NCBI GenBank assembly: GCA_903875575.1
Contig: CAIQWJ010000107.1
Coordinates: forward strand, 1-64,000
Reading direction: 5' to 3'
Source of the DNA: an uncultured Acidobacteriia bacterium
Lineage (GTDB): Bacteria > Acidobacteriota > Terriglobia > Bryobacterales > Bryobacteraceae
Length of the DNA: 64,000 bases
Below, in pieces: positions 34,661-43,506 of this stretch. A program made the translations under genes and the position numbers. Position 1 is the first letter of the stretch; each line of letters begins with the position of its first letter. The notes under the pieces are model-generated. The model saw nothing but the letters and a program-made list of their open reading frames with translations. It searched no databases and was not told the origin of the DNA.

Positions 34661-35961
34661 ATAACCTCAATTCCCATTCTGGTCAGCAGGCGCTCGCCCA
34701 GGCGAATCTCCAGCACGTGGCCACCTGGCGCGGTGCCTTTCGGGATTCCGAAATTGATTTCCCAGCGCTCGGTCAGCGGATCCGCCCGGAAGGTTTCCAC
34801 GTGGTCCGCCGTCACACCGTCGACGGTGGCCTGGAAGCCCGCAATATCGTCAACTTCTTCGATGGAGATTTTGATCAGCCCGCTCTCAATCCTTTGGGGC
34901 GACATCAGATTGATGGCGTCGCTGATCGCGGTGAGGCGCGGCACGGCGGGGCCTGGCTGAATCACGCGCACGGACTTTGCGGGGCATAGCGATTCGCCAT
35001 GCAATTCGAACTGAAGCGGCACCATGCCGGTTCTCACGCCCGGCGGCAGGAAGATGTTGACCTGGGAAAAACCATTGCTCCCGCACGGACCCACGTAGCA
35101 GATGCGTCCCGGTTTGCCGTCCACCAAAGCTGTCAGCGTGTTGAGATCGCAGGTCTCCGGAAGATTCTCCACCGAAGCCGCAATGCAGGCGAGGCGACCG
35201 TTCGCGGGTACCGCCTGCTCGCTCGAAAATGCATTCGAGACCGCGCGGATGCGGCAGGCTCCCGCAGCGGAGACCGCGCCGCCTGTGGGTTTCCGCCACG
35301 TCATCCACATGTACTGCGATTCGATCCCGGTCAGCGCCAGCAACTGCACGCCGTGCTCCCGCGCAAACGAATGCATCTCGTCCGCGCTGATCCGAACGCC
35401 TTCCCACGTCGTATAGGCACGGGAAGACTTCGGCAGACCATTCAACTGCAACCGGGCGACTCCGCCCGGCTTCAGCACGCGCACCGTTTCGCGCAAATAC
35501 GAAAACACCACCTCGCCGCTCGGGATGTGCTGAAACACGGCGTACGAATAGACGAAATCGAAATACGCGTCCGGGAAAAGCCTCAGATCGCTGCCGCCGA
35601 TGGCATGCGGAAACGCGTGGGGGACGTCCCGCAGTTTCTCCTTCGCCAGCGTCACCATGGCATCAGAAACATCCACGCCGTGGATCTCCGCGAAGTAGCG
35701 GCTCATGGGACGCAGCAACCGTCCGGGCCCGCAGCCGATTTCGAGCGCGCGCCGCGGCCCTGAATCCGCCGCCGGAAGCCGTTTTAATTCCGCGGCCAGT
35801 TCGCCCACCAGCGCCTTCGCCGTGGCATAGAATTCCTCGTCGTCCTGATCGCGCCGTCCAAAGGCAACATAGTAGTGGGCGTCTTCCTGCGCCCGTTCGT
35901 TCCACTCGGCGCGCATGCGTTTTTCCACTCCCGGATCCACCGCGCCCGTATCCGCTACCAT
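34657..35961 (-). CDS. SAM-dependent methyltransferase (class I) with C-terminal extension
   Basis: About 434 residues from the ATG at 35959-35961 (alternatives at 36009 and 36048). The SAM-binding motif is ALEIGCGPGRLLRPM, then IHGVDVSDAMVTLAKEKL, FDFVYSYAVFQHI and VRVLKPGGVARLQL. The last 200 residues look like beta-rich domains, ending HVLEIRLGERLLTRMGIEVI, perhaps for binding a glycan. It overlaps the beta-helix gene, so the two are probably one operon for envelope material. Confidence 0.82.
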   Translation of the reverse strand: MVADTGAVDPGVEKRMRAEWNERAQEDAHYYVAFGRRDQDDEEFYATAKALVGELAAELKRLPAADSGPRRALEIGCGPGRLLRPMSRYFAEIHGVDVSDAMVTLAKEKLRDVPHAFPHAIGGSDLRLFPDAYFDFVYSYAVFQHIPSGEVVFSYLRETVRVLKPGGVARLQLNGLPKSSRAYTTWEGVRISADEMHSFAREHGVQLLALTGIESQYMWMTWRKPTGGAVSAAGACRIRAVSNAFSSEQAVPANGRLACIAASVENLPETCDLNTLTALVDGKPGRICYVGPCGSNGFSQVNIFLPPGVRTGMVPLQFELHGESLCPAKSVRVIQPGPAVPRLTAISDAINLMSPQRIESGLIKISIEEVDDIAGFQATVDGVTADHVETFRADPLTERWEINFGIPKGTAPGGHVLEIRLGERLLTRMGIEVI

Positions 35962-36002
35962 CGTTTCCCGCAAACGTGACTCCACGCCGCTATCATAGCT
36001 TC

Positions 36003-37523
36003 GTGTCATTGCGTCAGCCGCGCGCCGGGCGTGCGTCAGGTTTCCCATCGGCAGTTATCTGGCTCATCTGGGCCCTGTTCCTGCTGCGCGGCGGTTTCTA
36101 CGCCACCATGCTGCCCCTCTGGGAAGGCTGGGACGAATACGCCCACTTCGCCTGGCTCCAGCACTGGAACGATCACGGCGCTCTGCCCCGCGCCAGTGAC
36201 CATGTCTCGCGCGAAATTGACGAATCCATGCGTCTCACGCCGCTTCCGCGTGAACTTCGCTGGATCGGCGCGCCCTATCTGATTCACGACGATTGGTGGG
36301 CGCTTTCCGCCCCCGAACGCGACGAACGCCGCCGCCAGCTGACCGCACTTTCGCCCGCCCTTGCGCATCAGCCCGCCGGCGATACTAACGGCCGTCCGCT
36401 GGTTTTCTATGAAGCGCAGCAGCCGCCACTTTATTACTGGCTCGCCGCGCCTCTGGTCAGGCTCGCCGACTCCGCGCCTCTGGCGGATCGAGTTCTGCTC
36501 ATCCGCCTGTTTGGCGTGTTCCTGGCTTCGCTCGCGATTCCGTTCACGTACCTTGCCGCGCGCGCCGTTTTTCCTGGCGGGAGCGCCGCCTCTGCCACAT
36601 GGTGCCCGGCTCTGCTCGCGGTGGCTCCCGGTTTGGCAATCGACAGCGCCCGCGTTGCCAACGACACTCTATCCATCGCACTGGCCGCGGCTTTTCTCTG
36701 GCTGCTGACCAGGCCTAAACTCCACTGGCTCCCGACTGGTCTCATCATCGGTGCCGCGATTTTGACCAAAGCCTCCATGCTGGCACTGGCACCGGCACTG
36801 GTCATCGTCTGGTTCCGGAGTCCCAGGCCCCTGGTGAAGGCACTGGCCCTTGGTTTTGTCATCGGAGGCTGGTGGTACCTGCGCAACCTGTCGCTCGGTC
36901 TGCCGCTGACCGGCTGGCAGGAGAGCGTCCCCCTCGCAGTGCTTGCCGCAAGCGCCATCCGCCTGATCCGTACCGGCCGCTGGCTCGGCGGCGCGCAAAC
37001 CATCGCGAAATCCTTCACCTGGTTCGGCGCCTGGAGCTTTATGACGTTACGTGTCTGGATGTACCTGCTGCTGGAAGTCACAGCGGTCGGCGGCATGCTC
37101 GCGGCGGTTCGGGCCCGTGGTACGCGCTTGCGGGCACCGGTTGCGGTTACCGCCTCGTTCCTTGCGGCTATAGCTATCGGTTCGGCAGCTTACGACGCGG
37201 TCCACGGCATCCCCGGGATTCCCGGTTGGTACCTTTGGCCTGCCGCCGGGGCCATGGCGATCCTGATCACCGCCGGTCTGGGACGGCTCTCCATCCTGTT
37301 CGCCGCGCTGCTCGCAGTTGCCGACCTGTTCGGTGCCGGTGCCCGCATGATGCCTTACTATGCGGGCCTCGCGGCGTGGAACCACGGTTCGATCGGCGAC
37401 TTCGCGGAGGCCGCAGCCAGACTGCACGTTCCGCTCCTGCTGGCGGCGGGCTGGGTGCTCTCAACCCTTGCGATACCGGCCGTGATCGCGAGTTCCGGCA
37501 ACGTGAATCAAGATCGCGCGTAG
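36003..37523 (+). CDS. Polytopic glycosyltransferase-like membrane protein (GT39/PMT type)
   Basis: 506 residues from GTG (another GTG at 35976). About 11 hydrophobic segments and a large first loop with WEGWDEYAHFAWLQHWND, which includes the Asp-Glu pair typical of lipid-linked sugar glycosyltransferases, and later YEAQQPPLYYWLAAPLVRL, similar to the PPL(Y/F)Y motif of ArnT/PMT enzymes. It probably transfers sugar from a polyprenyl carrier on the outer face of the membrane. Confidence 0.8.
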   Translation: MSLRQPRAGRASGFPSAVIWLIWALFLLRGGFYATMLPLWEGWDEYAHFAWLQHWNDHGALPRASDHVSREIDESMRLTPLPRELRWIGAPYLIHDDWWALSAPERDERRRQLTALSPALAHQPAGDTNGRPLVFYEAQQPPLYYWLAAPLVRLADSAPLADRVLLIRLFGVFLASLAIPFTYLAARAVFPGGSAASATWCPALLAVAPGLAIDSARVANDTLSIALAAAFLWLLTRPKLHWLPTGLIIGAAILTKASMLALAPALVIVWFRSPRPLVKALALGFVIGGWWYLRNLSLGLPLTGWQESVPLAVLAASAIRLIRTGRWLGGAQTIAKSFTWFGAWSFMTLRVWMYLLLEVTAVGGMLAAVRARGTRLRAPVAVTASFLAAIAIGSAAYDAVHGIPGIPGWYLWPAAGAMAILITAGLGRLSILFAALLAVADLFGAGARMMPYYAGLAAWNHGSIGDFAEAAARLHVPLLLAAGWVLSTLAIPAVIASSGNVNQDRA

Positions 37524-38350
37524 ACTCTTACGTAATCAATATCGAAAATCCCTGGCCGCGTGGTCCCGCCGCCAACTCCCAGGCTGATCGCCATGTACAT
37601 CGGCTGGTGCGGCACCCCTTCGTACGAGTGAAATCGCTCCACCCCGTCCACCAGCCAGACGATCTGGTCCGCATCCCACTCCACCGCAATTACGTGAAAA
37701 CCGTTCGAGAGATCACCCACCCCGTACTTCCCTGTATAGCTGCGCTCGGTTCGCTCACCCCGCCAGCGGTTGCCAAACAACGCTGTGGCCGGGTCGCTGC
37801 CCAGAGAGTGCGCTGCGTCGATCTCCGGCAGTTCCCCGCTCGGAACAGGCAGCAACTGGAAGAGCGGTTCCAGCCCCGCGCCGGCAGGCATACGGCAGCG
37901 GATCTCGAATCTCCCGTAGGTTTGCGCAAAAGTTCCGACGGTCGTGATCACTCCGGAGTTGATTCCTGACGCCGCTAAACGTGCTGCAATGTGAGCCTGT
38001 CCGCCGGAAACGCTCACCGCCTCCGGCGTCCAGTCCGGAGCGTCTACGAGGCTGCCCCAGCCCGCCGTTGCCGGCGGATGGGGGGACCATTTCGAGTAAT
38101 TTAGCCCGTTGCCTTCGAATTCTTCCTGAAATTTCAGGTTCCAGCCGGGAATCTGCGGCCCTGCGTCGCGCGTTCCCGCGGTCGGGTTGGTATTCGTGGT
38201 CGTCGTATTGCTCGTTTTTCTGCTGGTCGTTTTCCTGCTGCGCGGGGACCCCGTTTGGGCCTCCAGCGACGCCAGAAGCGCCAAAACGGCGATCCCCGCG
38301 GCCACCAACGGAACATTTCGCACAATCGGGTGTTTGAATAATTGCGGCAT
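37508..38350 (-). CDS. GH16-like exported protein, catalytic acid/base missing
   Basis: 280 residues. An N-terminal signal anchor (AAGIAVLALLASLEAQ), a Thr/Asn-rich linker, then a GH16 fold: WNLKFQEEFEGNGLNYSKWS, TYGRFEIRCRMP, FHVIAVEWDADQIVWLVDG and QPMYMAISLGVGG. The active-site motif, normally ExDxxE, reads PEIDAAHS, so the second Glu is absent. It may bind beta-glucan rather than cleave it, or it may be a divergent enzyme. Confidence 0.8.
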   Translation of the reverse strand: MPQLFKHPIVRNVPLVAAGIAVLALLASLEAQTGSPRSRKTTSRKTSNTTTTNTNPTAGTRDAGPQIPGWNLKFQEEFEGNGLNYSKWSPHPPATAGWGSLVDAPDWTPEAVSVSGGQAHIAARLAASGINSGVITTVGTFAQTYGRFEIRCRMPAGAGLEPLFQLLPVPSGELPEIDAAHSLGSDPATALFGNRWRGERTERSYTGKYGVGDLSNGFHVIAVEWDADQIVWLVDGVERFHSYEGVPHQPMYMAISLGVGGGTTRPGIFDIDYVRVYARS

Positions 38351-38358
38351 CCGTGAGT

Positions 38359-38390
38359 TTGACTGTAACAAATACCTCGGTTGATGTAAC
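38359..38390. promoter_or_regulatory. Direct repeat, possible response-regulator operator
   Basis: TTGACTGTAAC (38359-38369) and TTGATGTAAC (38381-38390) place two TGTAAC blocks 21 bases (two helical turns) apart, 12 bases before the response regulator gene and beside the divergent GH16 gene. OmpR-family regulators usually bind such direct repeats. Inference. Confidence 0.4.
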
Positions 38391-38402
38391 CTTAAGACAT
38401 AA

Positions 38403-39125
38403 ATGCGCATACTGGTCGTAGAAGACGAAAGACGCATAGCCGACTTCCTGGGTCGCGGCCTGCAGTGTGCCGGTTATGCCATAGACGTGGCTCCGGACGG
38501 TGCCAGTGCGATTCAGTTTACGCACGATACCGATTACGACCTCGTCATTCTGGATCTGATGCTGCCTGATATGGACGGCCTCAAGGTTCTGGAGCGCATT
38601 CGCGGACGGCAAAGCGGCCCGCCTGTGCTCATTCTGAGTGCTCGCGGTCAACTGGATGATCGCGTCAAAGGTCTCGAAAACGGCGCGGACGATTACATGA
38701 CCAAGCCGTTCGCCTTCGTGGAACTTCTGGCCCGCGTTCGCGCCCTGCTCCGCCGCGGCCAGCCCGCCCCGGAACGCCTCCAGGTAGGCGATCTTGTCGT
38801 CGACAGCCTCCGCCGCAAAGTAATTCGCGGCACGGAAACGATTGACCTTGCCCCCAAGGAATTCGGCATCCTTGAATACATGATGCGCAACAAGGGCAGG
38901 CCCCTGAGCCGCACCATGATCGTGGAGCACGTCTGGGACATGGATTACGACGGCCTCACCAATATCGTGGACGTCTACATCCGCCACCTGCGCAGCAAGA
39001 TTGACGACAAATACACCGACAAACTCATCCACACCGTGCGCGGTATCGGCTATATGATCGAAGCGCCGGAAAAGGCCGCGCCCGTCAGGCTGGACCCGAT
39101 CATTCCCATGCAGGCCGCCAGCTGA
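38403..39125 (+). CDS. OmpR/PhoB-family response regulator
   Basis: 240 residues. Receiver domain with phospho-acceptor Asp51 (LVILDLMLPDMDG), acidic pocket VVEDE, Lys in YMTKPF; C-terminal winged helix (KEFGILEYMMRNKGRPLSRT, VDVYIRHLRSKID, VRGIGYMI). The closest type is the CusR/CopR heavy-metal group. Paired with the histidine kinase that follows. Confidence 0.95.
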   Translation: MRILVVEDERRIADFLGRGLQCAGYAIDVAPDGASAIQFTHDTDYDLVILDLMLPDMDGLKVLERIRGRQSGPPVLILSARGQLDDRVKGLENGADDYMTKPFAFVELLARVRALLRRGQPAPERLQVGDLVVDSLRRKVIRGTETIDLAPKEFGILEYMMRNKGRPLSRTMIVEHVWDMDYDGLTNIVDVYIRHLRSKIDDKYTDKLIHTVRGIGYMIEAPEKAAPVRLDPIIPMQAAS

Positions 39126-39186
39126 TCGCGTCGGGTCATTCGGCCCGGCAAATCAGCCAGGTTAAAGTAGATCGCGAGAGGGCCTT

Positions 39187-40689
39187 CTGGCGCAACGCAA
39201 GCACATCTCGCGCGGACTCCGATTCCGCCTGACGGTTGTCTATACAGCGATCTTCACGCTCCTGCTGGTGGGCGTGACGTTCGTATTCCGGCAGACCCTC
39301 AAATCCAGTCTGGACCAGCAGTCGCAGGACGATCTGGACCAATCCTTCGCTGCCGTCAAAGTGCACGGCCTCCGGATCGAAGGCCCGGAAGATCACATTC
39401 TCTGGTTCTTCGACAAGGAAGACCCTGACGAGAACAGCATCAGCGCCCGCGTCAAGAGCGTCTACATGATCGCCGATTCCAACGGCGCGGTGCAGGAGGC
39501 TTCCCCCACCTACCAGGCGCTCGGCTATGACAGTCCCGCCACCGTCCGTCGTGTGCTGGCCTCGAGTCAGCCACTTTGGCAGGAAAAGAGCAACGCGGGA
39601 ATCCGGTATCTGATCCGGGCGTTCTATATCTACAACGATGGCAGAACGCGTAAGTTCTACCTGGCTCTTGGGACGTCGCTTGCGGCCAACGACAAAGTCC
39701 TCACGGATTTCAACTGGCTCTGCATCGCGGTCTTCCCGTTGGTGGTCATCCTGGGTGGTGCCACGGGCTGGGTGGTGGCCGGGCGCGCCCTGCGGCCGGT
39801 GATGGAGATCGCAGCCGCCGCGCAGCGCATCAGCGGTTCCAACCTCAGTCTGCGCATCCCCGAGCGCAAGGCTGCCGATGAACTGGAGTACCTGGTGGAG
39901 ACCTTCAACGACATGATCTCGCGTCTGGAACAAAGCTTCATCCAGGTGCGTCAGTTCTCTACCGACGTTTCCCACGAACTCCGCACTCCCATCACCATCG
40001 TCCGGGGGCAACTCGAAGTAGCCCTGCTCACCGCCGATACCGCCGAGCAGTATCGCGACGCGATCGTCACCGCCATGGGAGACGTGGAACGACTCTCGCA
40101 GATCGTCCGCGCGCTGCTCCTGCTCTCCCAGGCCGAGACCGGCCAGGTCATCCTGCAACTTCATCCGCTCGATCTTGTGGAAACGGCGCGCGGCATCACG
40201 GAGCAGTTCGAGATTCCCGCCGAGGGCGCTGACGTTACGATTTCCTTTCACGCGGGCGACGGTGCCGCCGAATGTCACGGAGATTTCGACCGGGTTCAGA
40301 TCGAACGCATGCTCTCAAACCTCATCTCCAACGCGGTGAAATTTACCCCGCCTGGTGGCGAAGTTCGCGTCAGCGTCCGGCGCGATGGGGATCAGGCGGA
40401 GATCGTGGTTGCCGATAGCGGGCAGGGAATTGCCGCGCAGCATCTGCCGCATATTTTCGATCGCTTCTATCGCGTGCGTGGCCCGGAAGCCCACGCTTCC
40501 CCCGAAAAAGGCCTCGGTCTGGGCCTCAGCTTTGTGAACTGGATTGTGAAGGCTCATTCCGGCACCATCGACGTCTCGAGCGAACTGGGGAAAGGCACTA
40601 CTTTCATAGTTCATTTGCCGTTCCATCAGCCCGGTCAGGGCGCAAGTGTGACGGAGGATACGTCGTACGAACTCATGAAGCCGGTTTAA
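39187..40689 (+). CDS. Sensor histidine kinase (CusS-like)
   Basis: About 500 residues. The first ATG/GTG/TTG (GTG at 39268) would fall inside the first membrane helix. The frame is open upstream, and a CTG at 39187 preceded by GAGAGGG gives a proper N-terminus (LAQRKHISRGLRFRLTVVYT). Then come a periplasmic loop, a second helix (LCIAVFPLVVILGGATGWVV), HAMP, and the H-box FSTDVSHELRTP with His263. The ATPase motifs follow: NLISNAVKFTPPGGE, DSGQGIAAQ and GLGLGLSF. It phosphorylates the adjacent regulator. Confidence 0.92.
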   Translation: MAQRKHISRGLRFRLTVVYTAIFTLLLVGVTFVFRQTLKSSLDQQSQDDLDQSFAAVKVHGLRIEGPEDHILWFFDKEDPDENSISARVKSVYMIADSNGAVQEASPTYQALGYDSPATVRRVLASSQPLWQEKSNAGIRYLIRAFYIYNDGRTRKFYLALGTSLAANDKVLTDFNWLCIAVFPLVVILGGATGWVVAGRALRPVMEIAAAAQRISGSNLSLRIPERKAADELEYLVETFNDMISRLEQSFIQVRQFSTDVSHELRTPITIVRGQLEVALLTADTAEQYRDAIVTAMGDVERLSQIVRALLLLSQAETGQVILQLHPLDLVETARGITEQFEIPAEGADVTISFHAGDGAAECHGDFDRVQIERMLSNLISNAVKFTPPGGEVRVSVRRDGDQAEIVVADSGQGIAAQHLPHIFDRFYRVRGPEAHASPEKGLGLGLSFVNWIVKAHSGTIDVSSELGKGTTFIVHLPFHQPGQGASVTEDTSYELMKPV

Positions 40690-40737
40690 TCGGATCTTTA
40701 CGCCGATCAACAGGTCCCAGGATTTATTCTGGAGTCA

Positions 40738-41127
40738 GTGACCCGGATTATTGCGGTTTTGCTTCTCGCTTTTCTGATATCCTCCGGCGTCTATGCGCAG
40801 ACGGGCGGTCCGCTGCCGGTGGCTACTGGTTCGTCGGGGCTGTCGGGGAAACCAGCGGCATCCAATGATATTTTTTCCGGTGTGGTGACGACGTCCGGCG
40901 TGGATTCGCTGACGGTGGTGCGTAAGATACCCGGTCGTCCGGACGAAGCCCGGACTTTCGGCGTGGATAAGAGCACTACGGTGGAAGGCAAACTGAAAAC
41001 GGGCGCGCGTGTGACCGTACGCTTTACGCCGGAGGTTGAGGGGGGGGCGCACGCGTTGCGGGTGATTGTACGGACCGAGACGGTACCGGTGACAGGAACG
41101 AAGAAGACGCAACCGGCGCGGCGGTGA
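40738..41127 (+). CDS. Small secreted protein, DUF5666-like
   Basis: 129 residues from GTG; signal peptide IIAVLLLAFLISSGVYAQ. The mature part FSGVVTTSGVDSLTVVRKIP ... TTVEGKLKTGARVTVRFTPE looks like an OB-like beta domain of the DUF5666 type. Function unknown. Confidence 0.65.
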   Translation: MTRIIAVLLLAFLISSGVYAQTGGPLPVATGSSGLSGKPAASNDIFSGVVTTSGVDSLTVVRKIPGRPDEARTFGVDKSTTVEGKLKTGARVTVRFTPEVEGGAHALRVIVRTETVPVTGTKKTQPARR

Positions 41128-41135
41128 GGCCGAGA

Positions 41136-41285
41136 ATGAATAACTCGAACCCACTGGAGCTTCCAAAGGAGCTGTCACTCGCGGAAAGGCTATCCCTCTT
41201 CGATCCCGAACTCCATGGCGGTGAAGCGATGGCAACCGTTCCAGTGGGCAGGGAAATAGTGGCTCCCCCTAAATCGTCTTCGTAG
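41136..41285 (+). CDS. Possible 49-residue antitoxin-like peptide
   Basis: MNNSNPLELPKELSLAERLS is followed by LFDPELHGGEAMATVPVGRE. The LFDPxxHGGEAMxxxPVG string resembles the tail of some small antitoxin or regulator proteins of acidobacteria. It runs 17 bases into the end of the convergent SDR gene. No toxin follows. Low confidence, possibly a remnant. Confidence 0.4.
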   Translation: MNNSNPLELPKELSLAERLSLFDPELHGGEAMATVPVGREIVAPPKSSS

Positions 41286-42048
41286 TCCCGCCATCAACGT
41301 CGATCAGCGACCCATGCAGCGACCTCCCGTTCGGCCCCACAATAAACGAAACCAGCGCCGCAATCTCCTCCGGCTCCGCCACCCGCATGATTTTCTCCTG
41401 CGCCAGAAATAATTCCAGCGCCCGCTCCCGCGTCACCGAATTCTCCGCCGCAATCCGCGCCAGTCGCGTCTCCAGCCGCGCCGTCCGCACCGGCCCCGGA
41501 TTGATGCAGTTCACCTGAATCCCGTCTCGCAGCCCCGTCTCCGCTAACGATTTTGTGAACGACAGCATTGCCGCATTCACCGAGCCCCCCACCGCAAACT
41601 GCGCCCCCGGCGTGCGCCCGCCAGACCCCGCTATGTGCACCACCGCCCCGCCACCCTTCCGCAACTCCGGCCATGCCGCCCGCGTCAGTCGCACCGCCCC
41701 GAAGAACTTCAGCGCAAATCCATCCTGCCAGTCCTCGTCGCTCAGTTCTTCAAACTCTCCGCGCTTCGTGGCCCCGGCGTTATTCACCAGAATGTCGATC
41801 CCTCCGAACGTCTCCACCGCCATCTGCGCCACAGCTTTCGCAGCCTCCGGCTCCCGCAGGTCCGCCGCGAGGCAAACCGCCGCGCCCCCGGCCTCGCGAA
41901 TCTCCGCCACCGCCGTGCCCAGCAGCGCCTGATCCCGCGCCGTCAGCACCACCCGCGCCCCATCCCGCGACAGTTGCAGTGCAATCGCCCGCCCAATGCC
42001 GCGGCTCGCGCCCGTCACAATCGCCGTCTTACCCGCCAGAGGTTTCAT
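41269..42048 (-). CDS. Short-chain dehydrogenase/reductase, atypical active site
   Basis: 259 residues. NAD(P) motif IVTGASRGIGRAIAL, NNAG motif (ILVNNAGATKRGEFEEL) and INPGPVRTARLE are intact, but where YxxxK is expected the sequence reads GAQFAVGGSVNAAMLSFTKS, lacking the Tyr and aligned Lys. Similar proteins form a divergent SDR group of unknown reaction. Confidence 0.85.
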   Translation of the reverse strand: MKPLAGKTAIVTGASRGIGRAIALQLSRDGARVVLTARDQALLGTAVAEIREAGGAAVCLAADLREPEAAKAVAQMAVETFGGIDILVNNAGATKRGEFEELSDEDWQDGFALKFFGAVRLTRAAWPELRKGGGAVVHIAGSGGRTPGAQFAVGGSVNAAMLSFTKSLAETGLRDGIQVNCINPGPVRTARLETRLARIAAENSVTRERALELFLAQEKIMRVAEPEEIAALVSFIVGPNGRSLHGSLIDVDGGTTKTI

Positions 42049-42113
42049 GCGTACAGGTTATTACGCCGCGCCCCCTGACACCGCAAAACCCTTCGCGATA
42101 ACCTAAGCGATGA

Positions 42114-43073
42114 ATGCAGACCAGACAACTCGGCAACAGCGATCTTCACATCACTCCCCTCGGCATCGGCGCCTGGGCCATGGGCGGCAGCGGGTGGGCC
42201 TTTTCCTGGGGCGCGCAGGACGATAACGAATCCATCGGCGCCATCCACGCCGCGCTCGATAAGGGCATCAACTGGATCGATACCGCCGCTGTCTACGGCC
42301 TTGGCCATTCGGAAGAAGTGGTGGGCCGCGCCATCAAGGGTCGCGCGAATCGCCCCTACATTTTCAGCAAGTGCGAACGCCGCTGGGGCGCTGACCGCGT
42401 CATCTACAAGAGCCTGAAGCGCGCCTCCATTCTGGAAGAATGCGAGAACAGCCTGAAGCGTCTCGGTGTGGACACTATCGATCTCTACCAGATCCACTGG
42501 GCGGAGCCCGATGAAGATGTGGAAGAGGGCTGGGCCGCCTGCGCCGAATTGCAGAAGGCCGGCAAGGTGCGCTGGATCGGCGTGTGCAATTTCAACGCGA
42601 GCCAGATGGCGCGCGCGCAGGCCATCGCCCCCATCACGTCGCTGCAGCCGCCCTACAACATTCTGTCGCCGGAGATTGAAGCCGAAGCCCTGCCGTACTG
42701 CGGCGCGAATAACATCGGCGTGATTGCCTATTCGCCCATGAAATCGGGTCTGCTGACCGGTGCCATGTCGCGTGAACGCGTTGCCGCCATGCCGGAGGAC
42801 GATTTTCGCCGTCGCACGCCCAACTATCAGGAACCGCTGCTGACCCGCAATCTCAATCTCGCGGAATTGCTGCGTGGAATTGGCGCGCGGCATGGCAGGA
42901 CGACCGGCGAAGTCGCGATTGCGTGGACGTTACGGCGACCCGAAGTGACCGGTGCCATTGTGGGCATGCGTTCGCCAGCCCAGGTGGATGGCGTAATCGG
43001 CGCGGCGGATTTCCGGCTGAGCGAAGGCGAGGTCGCGGAGATCTCGGCGTTCATGGCCGCAAATCCGGCCTGA
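42114..43073 (+). CDS. Aldo/keto reductase
   Basis: 319 residues. MQTRQLGNSDLHITPLGIGA; catalytic set Asp (WIDTAAVYG with Tyr), Lys (IFSKCERRW) and His (YQIHWAEPDE); and GVIAYSPMKSGLLTG. NADPH-dependent TIM-barrel oxidoreductase of the AKR11/YajO-like type. Substrate unknown. Confidence 0.93.
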   Translation: MQTRQLGNSDLHITPLGIGAWAMGGSGWAFSWGAQDDNESIGAIHAALDKGINWIDTAAVYGLGHSEEVVGRAIKGRANRPYIFSKCERRWGADRVIYKSLKRASILEECENSLKRLGVDTIDLYQIHWAEPDEDVEEGWAACAELQKAGKVRWIGVCNFNASQMARAQAIAPITSLQPPYNILSPEIEAEALPYCGANNIGVIAYSPMKSGLLTGAMSRERVAAMPEDDFRRRTPNYQEPLLTRNLNLAELLRGIGARHGRTTGEVAIAWTLRRPEVTGAIVGMRSPAQVDGVIGAADFRLSEGEVAEISAFMAANPA

Positions 43074-43123
43074 AGTGTCCGCCCTTTCCCTTTACTGCCG
43101 CACGCCCTTGGCTCTGCCGTACA

Positions 43124-43205
43124 CGCGTTGCCCCGCGCTTTCCGCACCGCCCCGTGTGCTGGCCCTTATCTTACCGAACCGCGACTGGAAGCGGCACTCA
43201 AAACC
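43124..43205 (+). repeat. Dispersed intergenic repeat, copy A
   Basis: About 80 bases containing ACCGAACCGCGACTGGAAGC and GGCACTCAAA, preceded by CCGCACCGCCCCGTGTGCTG. The stretch at 52623-52706 has the same order of blocks, with about 65-75% identity by eye. Both lie between genes with no coding potential. Confidence 0.55.
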
Positions 43206-43266
43206 CGCTCTCTCGGCAGCCCACTCCCCGCGCGCCACGTCCCCGCCCAGGTCTGAACCCGCAGTG

Positions 43267-43497
43267 TCACCGCCCGGATTCCGGTTCGCACTTATCCAGC
43301 GGCGTTGCCATCCCCGCAGCAATGGATTCACGCATCCCGGGGACAGATAGAAGAGTCAGTGTCTCCTGCATCGCGTTCCAGTCTTCTTCACCGACCAGAA
43401 CCGCGTTCGACTGCGGCCCGGAAATCAACACCGGCCGGTGATCGCTCCCAGTCTCATCGAGATCACGAGCCTTGTTGACACTGATTTTCCGCGTAAT
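43267..43497 (-). pseudogene. 5'-damaged YefM/Phd antitoxin fragment
   Basis: Directly after the tdk stop and in the same frame, the minus strand reads DETGSDHRPVLISGPQSNAV, then LVGEEDWNAMQETLTLLSVP and GMRESIAAGM. This matches the C-terminal two thirds of YefM (NAVLVSEEDWxAxQETLYLLSIPGMRES). The conserved N-terminal segment is shortened and no normal start codon exists (the best is an ATT at 43495-43497 behind TAAGGGG). The partner YoeB/RelE toxin is absent. Confidence 0.65.
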
Positions 43498-43506
43498 CCA
43501 GGCCCC

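Noticed and set aside
37755-39032. 425-codon minus-strand frame across the GH16 and response regulator genes
   Set aside because: It crosses two genes on opposite strands that both have clear domains.
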